Positions 1 through 5,695 of a DNA stretch of 6,606 nucleotides are shown here, piece by piece (positions within the stretch are counted from its first letter, which is position 1; each line of letters starts with the position of its first letter). Below the pieces are notes generated by a model, which did no database searches, was not told the DNA's origin, and saw only the letters and a list, made by a program, of their open reading frames with translations. The stretch spans positions 1 through 6,606 of the forward strand of contig JBBIVA010000151.1 of assembly GCA_037439945.1 (NCBI GenBank). Reading direction: 5' to 3'. Source of the stretch: CALEUX01 sp037439945. Lineage in GTDB: Bacteria > Bacteroidota > Bacteroidia > Bacteroidales > Marinilabiliaceae. The position numbers were made by a program, and so were the translations under genes.

Positions 1-380
1 CAAAAGTTCAATTCTCAATTAAGTGTTTTACCGATCTTTAGTCCCTAACGGTACAGTGCCGTCATGTACAGAATATAGGTAAAGATGAATCGACCCCAAT
101 TTTCAGTAGTGTACTGTAAGGACACATCAATAAGTCGGCATTATAGCAGCTTATCGAAAAATTTATCGGACAGTAGTGACAATTTATATATGACGTTAAT
201 TAGGCTTTTTACTCCCGTACAAAATAATTCGTTACAAGTAAGCAAAAACCAACAAAATTGTTTAACCGTATTCGATCCATATGTTGTTACAATACTGATT
301 CAAATGCAAATTTGGGCTCATTTTTTACAAATTTGGGTTTAAGTAAGATATTTTTGTAGTTTTGCACCAAATTTTTTGTA
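1..380. other. Non-coding leader upstream of lpxD
   Basis: No gene could be supported in this AT-rich stretch. An 85-codon plus-strand frame at 85-342 has no recognisable motif and an unlikely composition, rich in Ser, Tyr, Asn and Gln, so it is not called. The 3' part holds two direct copies of CAAATTTGGG (307-316 and 329-338) and a promoter-like element just before lpxD. The 5' part, around 45-120, has several short GTACAGT/TACTGTA-type repeats, but none forms a convincing stem. The upstream gene lies outside the window. Confidence 0.6.
332..364 (+). promoter_or_regulatory. Candidate Bacteroidota-type promoter for the lpx operon
   Basis: TTTG at 332-335 is followed after 21 bases by TAGTTTTG at 357-364. 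This matches the Bacteroidota primary sigma factor pattern of TTTG near -33 and TAnnTTTG near -7. Transcription would start around 370, leaving only about ten bases before the lpxD ATG at 381. An overlapping second -7-like octamer, TATTTTTG, lies at 349-356 but has no well-spaced -33 partner. No comparable element was found in the gaps before lpxC-fabZ or lpxA, consistent with one transcript for all three genes. Confidence 0.5.
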
Positions 381-1400
381 ATGGAATTTAAAGCTCAGCA
401 AATTGCCCGATTAATAAACGGTGTTGTAGAAGGAGACCCAAATTCAGTTGTTAGCGATGTTTCTAAAATTGAAGAGGGAAAACCCGGAACCTTAACATTT
501 TTGGCTAATCCAAAATACACCCCGTTTATTTATACAACCCTTGCTTCGGTTGTTATTGTAAATAAGGATTTTGTTGCCGAACAAGCCATAAGCCCAACTC
601 TCATAAGGGTTGATGATGCTTACCAGGCTATTGCTAAACTTTTACGTATGTATGAGGCGTCAAAACCCAAAAAAACCGGAATTGAACAGCCATCATTTAT
701 TAGTGAATCAGCCCGTTTGGGCGATTTTGTTTATGTTGGGGCCTTTTCATACATAGGCGAAAATGTTGTTATTGGTAATAACGTTCAAATTTACCCCCAG
801 GTTTATATTGGCGACAATGTTGAAATTAAAGATAATTCTATAATATATCCGGGTGCAAAAATATATAAAGGGTGTAAAATAGGTTTTAACTGTATTATTC
901 ACTCAGGTGCTGTAATTGGTTCCGATGGTTTTGGTTTTGCCCCATCTGCTGACGGCAAATTTGAAAAAATACCTCAGATTGGGGTAGTAATTCTTGAAGA
1001 TGATGTTGAGATAGGCTCCAATACAACCATCGACAGGGCTACCATGGGTGTAACCCTCATTAAAAAAGGTGTGAAGCTCGACAATCTTATTCAGGTTGCA
1101 CATAATGTTGAAATTGGTGAAAACAGTGTAATGGCTGCCCAAACAGGTATAGCAGGAAGCACAAAAATAGGGAAGAATGTAATGTTTGGCGGCCAGGTTG
1201 GAATTGCAGGGCACCTGCAAATTGCCGATGGAGTTAAGGCTGGAGCTCAAACAGGTATGAGCAAAAGCATAAAAGAGCCGGGAATGGTAGTAATGGGCTC
1301 GCCGGCACTTCAGGCAATGCAGTACAATAAAGCCTATGTTGTTTTCCGCAACCTGCCTGATTTAATAGGGCGGATAGAGAAATTGGAAAAAGGGAAATAA
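381..1400 (+). CDS. lpxD: LpxD, UDP-3-O-acylglucosamine N-acyltransferase
   Basis: LpxD transfers a 3-hydroxyacyl chain from acyl carrier protein to the 2-amino group of UDP-3-O-acyl-glucosamine, a cytoplasmic step of lipid A synthesis. The 339-residue length is normal for the family. Residues 1-100 form the N-terminal uridine-binding region, including the conserved GTLTFLANPKY stretch at 36-46. Residues ~105-295 are a left-handed beta-helix of hexapeptide repeats (for example IGENVVIGNNVQI). A C-terminal helical tail follows (LPDLIGRIEKLEK). The catalytic base is His241 in QVAHNVEIG, equivalent to E. coli His239. His278 in AGHLQIADGV matches a second conserved histidine. The frame opens at this ATG, 17 bases after the putative -7 element, with no Shine-Dalgarno sequence. 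It leads the lpxD, lpxC-fabZ, lpxA cluster, and a 92-base gap separates it from lpxC-fabZ. Confidence 0.97.
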   Translation: MEFKAQQIARLINGVVEGDPNSVVSDVSKIEEGKPGTLTFLANPKYTPFIYTTLASVVIVNKDFVAEQAISPTLIRVDDAYQAIAKLLRMYEASKPKKTGIEQPSFISESARLGDFVYVGAFSYIGENVVIGNNVQIYPQVYIGDNVEIKDNSIIYPGAKIYKGCKIGFNCIIHSGAVIGSDGFGFAPSADGKFEKIPQIGVVILEDDVEIGSNTTIDRATMGVTLIKKGVKLDNLIQVAHNVEIGENSVMAAQTGIAGSTKIGKNVMFGGQVGIAGHLQIADGVKAGAQTGMSKSIKEPGMVVMGSPALQAMQYNKAYVVFRNLPDLIGRIEKLEKGK

Positions 1401-1492
1401 AGAGTGGTTTAAACCGGGTAATTGCAGAGTTTTAACAAAGGATAAACAAATTACAGAAGAATATCTTTTACCTGTAAAATTATTTAATAAAA

Positions 1493-2893
1493 ATGGCTGA
1501 AAAACAAAGAACCATAGGCAAAGCGGTTTCATTAAGCGGACCGGGTTTACATACCGGTTTAAATGTTACTTTAACTTTAAACCCTGCTGAAGAGAATTTT
1601 GGATTTAAGTTCAGAAGAACTGATTTGGAAGGTTCTCCGGTTGTCAGGGCCCTGGTTGACCATGTAGTTTACACGCAACGCGGAACTGTATTACAGGAAG
1701 GCGAAGCCAAAGTAAGTACAATTGAACATTGCCTTGCAGCCCTAAGAGGTATGGGGGTTGATAATTGCCTTATTGATGTTACAGGCCCTGAAGCCCCAAT
1801 TCTTGACGGAAGCTCAAGGTTTTTTGTTGAGGCAATTGCACAGGCAGGTATAGTTGAACAAAAAGCTGACCGTGAATATTTCGATATCAGGGAGAAAATG
1901 GTGGTAGAAGACCCTGAAACCGGAAGCTACATAATTGCTCTTCCTGATAACCATTTTTCGGCACAGGTAATGATTTCGTTTGATAAATCGCTTTTACTTG
2001 CCAATCAATTTGCAACGCTCGAATCATTAAATGATTTTTCCAGAGAAGTAAGCAATTGCCGTACATTTGTGTTTTTGCACGAGTTGGAGCCGCTTCTGAA
2101 AAACAACCTTATTAAAGGGGGCAACCTTGACAATGCCATAATAATTATTGACCGTCCTGTTGACCAATCTGAACTTGACCGATTGGCTTCACTTTTCAAT
2201 AAACAAAAAGTTGAAGTAAAACCATCAGGAATACTTAACAACCTTGAACTTCATTTCAATAATGAACCTGCAAGGCATAAACTGCTCGATGTTATTGGTG
2301 ACCTGGTCCTGGCCGGAAGTCCGATAAAAGGACGGATTATTGCCAATAAACCGGGACATAAAATTAATGCCGAGTTTACACGGATGATTAGAAAGGAGAT
2401 AAAAAAGCGTCAGCTTAAAGTTGAAGCACCTTTTTACGATCCTAATAAGGAACCGGTGCTGGATATTAACGACATAAAAAAACTTTTACCTCACCGTCAG
2501 CCTTTTTTGCTGGTTGATAAAATCATCGACCTTCAGGAAAAAATTATAGTTGGGGTTAAGAATGTAACTATGAATGAGCCGTTTTTTGTAGGTCATTTCC
2601 CTGAAGAACCAGTTATGCCAGGAGTATTACTTGTGGAAGCTATGGCGCAAATTGGAGGTATTCTTGTTTTAAACCAACAGGAAGAGGCCCATAAGTTCAG
2701 TACCTATTTCTTGAAAATTGACAATATTAAATTTAGAAAAAAAGTAGTGCCCGGCGATACAGTTGTATTTAAACTTGAGCTTATGACCGAAATACGGCGC
2801 GGAGTGGCCAATATGAAGGGAATGGGCTTTGTAGGCGACACAATGGTAGCTGAAGGTGAATTTATGGCCCAGATTGTTAAGAATAAAGAATAA
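1493..2893 (+). CDS. lpxC-fabZ: Bifunctional LpxC deacetylase / FabZ dehydratase fusion
   Basis: This is a 466-residue natural fusion. Residues ~1-312 are LpxC, the zinc enzyme that removes acetate from UDP-3-O-acyl-GlcNAc, the committed step of lipid A synthesis. Glu78-His79 in STIEHC, His262 and Asp266 in RHKLLD, and His289 in GHKINAEF correspond to E. coli Glu78, His79, His238, Asp242 and His265. The LpxC part is longer than the E. coli enzyme between the first and second zinc ligands. Residues ~322-466 are FabZ, the hotdog-fold 3-hydroxyacyl-ACP dehydratase. They carry LLPHRQPFLLVD at 331-342, catalytic His368 in GHFPEEPVMPG, and catalytic Glu382 in LLVEAMAQ at the family's usual 14-residue spacing. 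The two domains join without a frameshift through a short linker (~313-321). Such fusions are established in Bacteroidota. The fusion couples two enzymes that draw on the same 3-hydroxyacyl-ACP pool. The start is AT-rich with no Shine-Dalgarno sequence. Confidence 0.97.
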   Translation: MAEKQRTIGKAVSLSGPGLHTGLNVTLTLNPAEENFGFKFRRTDLEGSPVVRALVDHVVYTQRGTVLQEGEAKVSTIEHCLAALRGMGVDNCLIDVTGPEAPILDGSSRFFVEAIAQAGIVEQKADREYFDIREKMVVEDPETGSYIIALPDNHFSAQVMISFDKSLLLANQFATLESLNDFSREVSNCRTFVFLHELEPLLKNNLIKGGNLDNAIIIIDRPVDQSELDRLASLFNKQKVEVKPSGILNNLELHFNNEPARHKLLDVIGDLVLAGSPIKGRIIANKPGHKINAEFTRMIRKEIKKRQLKVEAPFYDPNKEPVLDINDIKKLLPHRQPFLLVDKIIDLQEKIIVGVKNVTMNEPFFVGHFPEEPVMPGVLLVEAMAQIGGILVLNQQEEAHKFSTYFLKIDNIKFRKKVVPGDTVVFKLELMTEIRRGVANMKGMGFVGDTMVAEGEFMAQIVKNKE

Positions 2894-2953
2894 GGAATTT
2901 TTTTTGAGAAAATAACAGAAAATAAAGTTTTTAATAAAATAAATATGAAACAA

Positions 2954-2974
2954 GTCCCACCGATGTATCGGGAC
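2954..2974. repeat. Small GTCCC...GGGAC palindrome between fabZ and lpxA
   Basis: GTCCC at 2954-2958 and GGGAC at 2970-2974 flank CCGAT GT ATCGG, giving a compact imperfect palindrome. It resembles the short GTCCCGAT...ATCGGGAC palindromes scattered through Bacteroidota intergenic regions; that resemblance is from memory. It lies in the 114-base gap between the fabZ domain stop and the preferred lpxA start, which argues that this stretch is not protein-coding. Confidence 0.5.
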
Positions 2975-3007
2975 TGGCTTTCAGGTTATAATAAATATAA
3001 TTTACGG

Positions 3008-3805
3008 ATGAAACAACCACTTGCGTATATACACCCGGAAGCAAAAATTGCTCCCAATGTTGTAATTGAGCCTTTTGTTACTATTGATAAGAATGTTATT
3101 ATTGACGAAGGTACCTGTATTGGTAGTAACGCTACCATTTTGGAAGGTACCCGTATTGGGAAAAACTGTAATATTTTTCCGGGGGCCGTTATTGGTGCCA
3201 TTCCACAGGATTTAAAATTTGTTGGAGAGGAAACTACAGTTGAAATTGGTGATTTTACAACAATTCGTGAGTTTGTTACCATTAACAGGGGAACAAAAGC
3301 AAGAGGTAAAACCATTGTTGGAAACCATTGCCTTTTAATGGCATACGTGCATGTGGCACACGATGCAATAATAGGGGACCACGTTATTCTTGTTAATAGT
3401 GTGCAGGTGGCCGGTGAAGTTGTAATTAACGATTGGGCAATAGTTGGAGGTTTATCAGCTATTCACCAGTTTGTGCATATTGGCGCTCATGCCATGATAT
3501 CGGGCGGTTCACTTGTTGGTAAGGATGTTCCACCTTATGTTAAAGCTGGAAGGGAAAGGCTTTCCTATGTGGGTGTTAATTCTATAGGCCTGCGCCGACG
3601 TAATTTCACCAATGACCAAATACGTGACATTCAGGATTGCTACAGGGTTCTTTTTCAGTCGGGACTGAATAATTCAGATGCATTATTGAAAATTGAAGCT
3701 GAACTGCCGGCTTCCAAAGAGAGAGACGAAATAATATTATTCGTTAAAAACTCACAAAGGGGTATAATTAAAGGATACCATCCCGATTCAGGGAAAGATG
3801 AATAA
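3008..3805 (+). CDS. lpxA: LpxA, UDP-N-acetylglucosamine O-acyltransferase
   Basis: LpxA catalyses the first lipid A step, moving a 3-hydroxyacyl chain from acyl carrier protein to the 3-OH of UDP-GlcNAc in the cytoplasm. From ATG 3008 the product is 265 residues (MKQPLAYIHPEAKIAPN...), in line with the family. An in-frame ATG at 2945 would add 21 residues with no family counterpart, encoded across the intergenic palindrome, so it is rejected. Residues ~1-180 are the hexapeptide-repeat beta-helix and ~195-265 the C-terminal helical domain. Catalytic His118 in HVAHDAIIGDH equals E. coli His125. His115, His153 and Gln154 match His122, His160 and Gln161. Gly166 aligns with the E. coli ruler residue Gly173, so a long acyl chain (about C14 or more) is expected rather than the short chains of enzymes with a bulky residue there. 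It is the last gene of the visible lpx cluster. Confidence 0.96.
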   Translation: MKQPLAYIHPEAKIAPNVVIEPFVTIDKNVIIDEGTCIGSNATILEGTRIGKNCNIFPGAVIGAIPQDLKFVGEETTVEIGDFTTIREFVTINRGTKARGKTIVGNHCLLMAYVHVAHDAIIGDHVILVNSVQVAGEVVINDWAIVGGLSAIHQFVHIGAHAMISGGSLVGKDVPPYVKAGRERLSYVGVNSIGLRRRNFTNDQIRDIQDCYRVLFQSGLNNSDALLKIEAELPASKERDEIILFVKNSQRGIIKGYHPDSGKDE

Positions 3806-3815
3806 AATTAAACAG

Positions 3816-3849
3816 TTAAGATAAAAAGGGACCGTCTTAAAGGATTTTT
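3816..3849 (+). terminator. Weak candidate terminator after lpxA
   Basis: TTAAGA at 3816-3821 can pair with TCTTAA at 3835-3840, and the stem is followed by AGGATTTTT. The stem is only six A/T-rich pairs with a 13-base loop, so it would be weak. It is listed because no better plus-strand terminator follows lpxA before the convergent genes. Confidence 0.22.
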
Positions 3850-3918
3850 AACCCAAATTAATCAATAGGAGGCGAAGTATGAGCCGAACTATTTGATTTA
3901 ATTGGGTTAATTTGGGTT
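3850..3918. repeat. Long imperfect palindromic element, REP/MITE-like
   Basis: Several nested complementary blocks fold into one long hairpin: AACCCAA (3850-3856) with TTGGGTT (3902-3908), AATCAA (3860-3865) with TTGATT (3893-3898), TAG with CTA, and an inner GGC (3871-3873) with GCC (3883-3885). A second 3' arm, TTAATTTGGGTT (3907-3918), is an exact 12-base complement of 3850-3861 and offers an alternative pairing. The apex contains AGGAGG, six bases, then a five-codon frame, ATG AGC CGA ACT ATT TGA. It could be a mobile palindromic repeat, or a long stem helping to separate the convergent transcripts. Confidence 0.45.
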
Positions 3919-3967
3919 TAATCACCAGAGAATTGAATATTTTGAAAACTTCACGGATAGGGAATAC

Positions 3968-4009
3968 AAAAAACACGATGGAGTCTCGGTTTTTTGAGAT
4001 ACCATCGTG
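3968..4009 (-). terminator. Intrinsic terminator of the minus-strand lipoprotein operon
   Basis: CACGATGG (3974-3981) and CCATCGTG (4002-4009) form a perfect 8-pair stem, extended inward by TCTC/GAGA across a small internal loop. Read on the minus strand, the stem is followed at once by TTTTTTGTA. That is the classic rho-independent layout. It begins 15 bases past the stop of the last lipoprotein gene. On the plus strand no T-run follows, so it is not expected to terminate the lpx transcript efficiently. Confidence 0.8.
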
Positions 4010-4024
4010 AAATCAATTCAACTT

Positions 4025-4504
4025 TTAATCCATAACATATAAATTGGCTTCCAATGCCTTTTGGTAATGCCAGTTGGTGAATACATATTCGTAATGGATA
4101 TTTTTCCCTCCATTAGAAGTTTTTGTTTCTACCCAGGTTTCAGGAAATAAAGGAGATTTTTCTTTAAAAACTGACTCGTTATAATTCAACAAACCTCTCA
4201 AAAGTTCAACTCTTAAAGTGTCGTCAAAGAATAATACCACAGAATCCATAGGAACACTTGAATAAAATGGGTGGCCAGGATAACCAATTCGGCAGTGCCA
4301 CTTATCTATTTCATAATGCTCATCTTTATAAAAAGCATTAATTGACTCCGGACTAATAATATTGCCATCCCTGTAAGCAAAAAGAGATATTTTATAGCTG
4401 GTTTTATTAATAAACGTATATTTACCACAATATAACGAATCACAGGAACAAAACAATACTACAATAATTTTCATTGCTATTATTACCTTAATCATTTTTC
4501 CCAT
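4025..4504 (-). CDS. Small lipoprotein, third copy of the paralog set
   Basis: This is a 159-residue predicted lipoprotein with no recognised family name. From MGKMIKVIIAMK it has a basic start, a hydrophobic core and the lipobox VLFCSC, giving a lipidated Cys21 followed by Asp. It is clearly paralogous to the lipoprotein at 5217-5684. Shared elements are C-D-x-x-[YF]-C at the mature N-terminus, a second Cys before a Gly (HCRIG / NCYKG), D-S-V-[VI]-[LI]-[FY]-F, and a C-terminal YEY.FT.WHYQKALEA. The extra Cys pair probably forms a disulfide. Bases 4046-4072 are an exact 27-base repeat of 5238-5264, so the duplication is fairly recent. The start at 4504 lies 4 bases after the stop of the preceding tail fragment. 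An in-frame ATG at 4531 would overlap that fragment and add non-signal residues; ATGs at 4495 and 4474 are also possible. It is last in the operon, before the terminator. Confidence 0.8.
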   Translation of the reverse strand: MGKMIKVIIAMKIIVVLFCSCDSLYCGKYTFINKTSYKISLFAYRDGNIISPESINAFYKDEHYEIDKWHCRIGYPGHPFYSSVPMDSVVLFFDDTLRVELLRGLLNYNESVFKEKSPLFPETWVETKTSNGGKNIHYEYVFTNWHYQKALEANLYVMD

Positions 4505-4508
4505 TGTA

Positions 4509-4634
4509 TTATAGATTAGAATAAAAATCAACTAACTCATCAATTTGCCCATTTGTAACCCCGGTTATCTTATATAGTTTTAAACGCTCCTGTAAGCTGT
4601 TAAAACCAACTTCAGGGATTAATCTCTTTAGCAT
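4509..4634 (-). pseudogene. Peptidase C-terminal tail fragment 1 (41-codon ORF)
   Basis: This ATG-to-TAA frame encodes 41 residues, of which the last 33 align without gaps to the end of the metallopeptidase encoded at 5696-6606. Nineteen of the 33 are identical by eye, including ERLKL, GVT and QIDEL. It contains nothing of the HEXXH region. The ATG lies inside the 3' end of the upstream lipoprotein gene in another frame, overlapping it by 23 bases. The TAA falls 4 bases before the next lipoprotein start. Bases 4533-4547 match 5720-5734 exactly over 15 bases. The simplest reading is a remnant of a lost peptidase copy. Because the frame is intact and has its own ATG, expression by translational coupling remains possible. 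No Shine-Dalgarno sequence precedes the ATG. Confidence 0.65.
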
Positions 4635-5031
4635 TCAGAAAATCATTAATGGTTAACACATAGGTTAGTTTATAATAGTACTTACGTGGCTTTTCTTTTT
4701 CATACGAATCAAAAAAATAAGGATTACGTTCAAACATCCCCATAGGGTCTAATTTGTAAACCAAATAACGGCTTTTGTCAAACAAAATATAAGCAGAATC
4801 GTAATGGTGTATTGGAGGAGGTGAGATGCCTCCAATATCGTTAACTTTAACCGAATATAACCCGTTTATTTCTACTTCAACCTTGTTCTCAACTCCATTC
4901 CAAAAATGGATAAAGTCAATGGCTACACCGGACTCGTTTTTATACACATACTCCGTTAAAGTAACTTTATCAACTTCACAAGATTGAAATAACCAAATGG
5001 TTAAAACCCCAATTATATATAAACTTTTCAT
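4612..5031 (-). CDS. Small lipoprotein, second and divergent copy
   Basis: This is a 139-residue predicted lipoprotein of unknown function. MKSLYIIGVLTIWLFQSC is a compact signal peptide ending in a Ser-Cys lipobox, followed by Glu. Beyond that it follows the pattern of its two neighbours: a V.KN.SG..I beta-strand opening, a short NG turn, a DSAYILFD segment like their DSVIIYFN / DSVVLFFD, and a YYKLTYVLT strand near the end. It lacks the extra cysteines and the WHYQKALEA C-terminus, so it is the most diverged member. ATG 5031 is chosen because a strong GAGGAGG lies 7 bases upstream and the ATG overlaps the TGA of the preceding tail fragment (ATGA). A GTG at 5037 in the same frame would sit almost on that ribosome-binding site. 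Confidence 0.75.
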   Translation of the reverse strand: MKSLYIIGVLTIWLFQSCEVDKVTLTEYVYKNESGVAIDFIHFWNGVENKVEVEINGLYSVKVNDIGGISPPPIHHYDSAYILFDKSRYLVYKLDPMGMFERNPYFFDSYEKEKPRKYYYKLTYVLTINDFLNAKEINP

Positions 5032-5038
5032 TTCCACA

Positions 5039-5045
5039 CCTCCTC
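5039..5045 (-). promoter_or_regulatory. Strong ribosome-binding site for the second lipoprotein
   Basis: GAGGAGG on the minus strand lies 7 bases before ATG 5031 and fixes that start. It is embedded in the end of tail fragment 2. It stands out because the lpx genes and the other two lipoprotein genes here have no clear Shine-Dalgarno sequence. Confidence 0.6.
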
Positions 5046-5140
5046 GTATCGTTTAAATAATAAATCTATTTGGGCATCAGTTACTCCAATTGGCTTAAAT
5101 AGTTTCAACCTGGTTTTTGGGCTACCGAACCAAACTTCAT

Positions 5141-5163
5141 CTTTAAAACATTTTGTTTTAAAG
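5141..5163. repeat. Perfect 9-base inverted repeat in tail fragment 2
   Basis: CTTTAAAAC (5141-5149) and GTTTTAAAG (5155-5163) pair perfectly around a 5-base loop. It covers the early codons of the 46-codon ORF, just inside its ATG, and lies 8 bases from the stronger hairpin at 5172-5208. The stem is A/T-rich and carries no following T-run, so it is not a convincing terminator. Confidence 0.4.
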
Positions 5164-5171
5164 AGCATAAA

Positions 5172-5208
5172 TTATTCGGAGCCTGACTAATAGCCAAGCC
5201 CCGGATAA
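5172..5208 (-). promoter_or_regulatory. Intra-operon RNA hairpin between lipoprotein 1 and tail fragment 2
   Basis: In the minus-strand RNA, GGGGCUUGGC pairs with GUCAGGCUCC around a UAUUA loop. The stem extends outward by one C-G pair, a single C/A mismatch and UUAU/AUAA. That gives 15 pairs out of 16, three of them G-U wobbles. On the plus strand those three positions are A/C mismatches, so the structure fits the sense transcript of this operon. It fills most of the 48-base gap between the lipoprotein stop at 5217 and the ATG at 5168. No U-run follows, so a processing, stability or translation-control role is more likely than termination. Confidence 0.45.
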
Positions 5209-5216
5209 AACAATTT

Positions 5217-5684
5217 TTACTCAATAGCATAACCATAGGCTTCCAATGCCTTTTGGTAATGCCAAATTGTGAATTCATATTCGTAGTAATATAAGTTTTT
5301 ACTTTTTCTTACTTGATTCCAAGCTTCAGGATGTATAACAAAGTTCTTGTTGCCAAATAATGCACCATGATCAATATAAGGAGCTTTAAATAATACTCCC
5401 CTTAAATTATCGTTAAAATAAATAATAACAGAGTCAGAAGAAAAAGATAATCCAGGGGTACCTTTTTCTCCCTTATAACAGTTAGTTTCAAACTTAAAAT
5501 TTTTGCCATTTTCTAAATCTATAATCGATCTCCTGCTGTTTATTTCACCATTTTGATATGAAAAAATTGATATTTTCTTGCCTGAGTTATTGATAACTTT
5601 ATGTGAAGAACAGAATTCAGGATCGCATGAAATAAATAGAATTGCAAAAAATGCATATAATATAATAATTTTGAATATAAACAT
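5217..5684 (-). CDS. Small lipoprotein, first copy, partner of the metallopeptidase
   Basis: This is a 155-residue predicted lipoprotein of unknown function. The signal peptide MFIFKIIILYAFFAILFISC ends in a lipobox with lipidated Cys20, followed by Asp. The mature part has Cys25 and a later Cys in TNCYKG, conserved in the copy at 4025-4504 and probably disulfide-linked. It then has a beta-rich body (VINNSGKKISIFSYQNGE, DSVIIYFND) and a C-terminal YEYEFTIWHYQKALEA. Its ATG lies 11 bases after the peptidase stop, so the two are very probably co-transcribed and may be functionally paired. A membrane-anchored periplasmic or surface location is expected. Possible roles are inhibitor or immunity partner of the peptidase, adaptor, or an unrelated envelope protein; only the pairing itself is visible. 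Confidence 0.82.
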   Translation of the reverse strand: MFIFKIIILYAFFAILFISCDPEFCSSHKVINNSGKKISIFSYQNGEINSRRSIIDLENGKNFKFETNCYKGEKGTPGLSFSSDSVIIYFNDNLRGVLFKAPYIDHGALFGNKNFVIHPEAWNQVRKSKNLYYYEYEFTIWHYQKALEAYGYAIE

Positions 5685-5695
5685 AATACCAAAAA

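Larger units (their letters stand above)
5028..5168 (-). pseudogene. Peptidase C-terminal tail fragment 2 (46-codon ORF)
   Basis: This ATG-to-TGA frame encodes 46 residues. From about residue 14 it matches the last ~30 residues of the metallopeptidase at 5696-6606. The core RLKLFKPxGVTDAQID is identical apart from one residue, and only the last few residues diverge (RYEEVWK against NYYSSF). There is no HEXXH part. Its TGA overlaps the ATG of the next lipoprotein as ATGA, and its own Glu-Glu codons form that gene's GAGGAGG ribosome-binding site. If translated, it would couple directly to the lipoprotein. The first ~12 residues have no visible match. It is most likely a truncated duplicate of the peptidase end. 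A stop codon (TAA at 5172-5174) just upstream of the ATG prevents read-in from a longer frame. Confidence 0.65.

Noticed and set aside
85..342. 85-codon plus-strand ORF upstream of lpxD
   Set aside because: It has no motif, an unlikely amino-acid composition and no ribosome-binding site, and its 3' end overlaps the lpxD promoter-like element.
903..1250. Minus-strand ORF inside lpxD
   Set aside because: It is antisense to the conserved hexapeptide-repeat region of lpxD and has no protein-like features.
2005..2241. Minus-strand ORF inside lpxC-fabZ
   Set aside because: It is a shadow frame of the conserved LpxC domain.
2669..2953. Minus-strand ORF over the fabZ end and following gap
   Set aside because: It is antisense to the FabZ domain; its composition (Phe/Tyr/His-rich) is that of a shadow frame.
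2986..3315. Minus-strand ORF inside lpxA
   Set aside because: It is antisense to the LpxA beta-helix repeats, whose periodicity keeps the opposite frame open.
5032..5037. GTG 5037 as start of the second lipoprotein
   Set aside because: It lies almost on the GAGGAGG, and ATG 5031 has ideal spacing and a better signal peptide.
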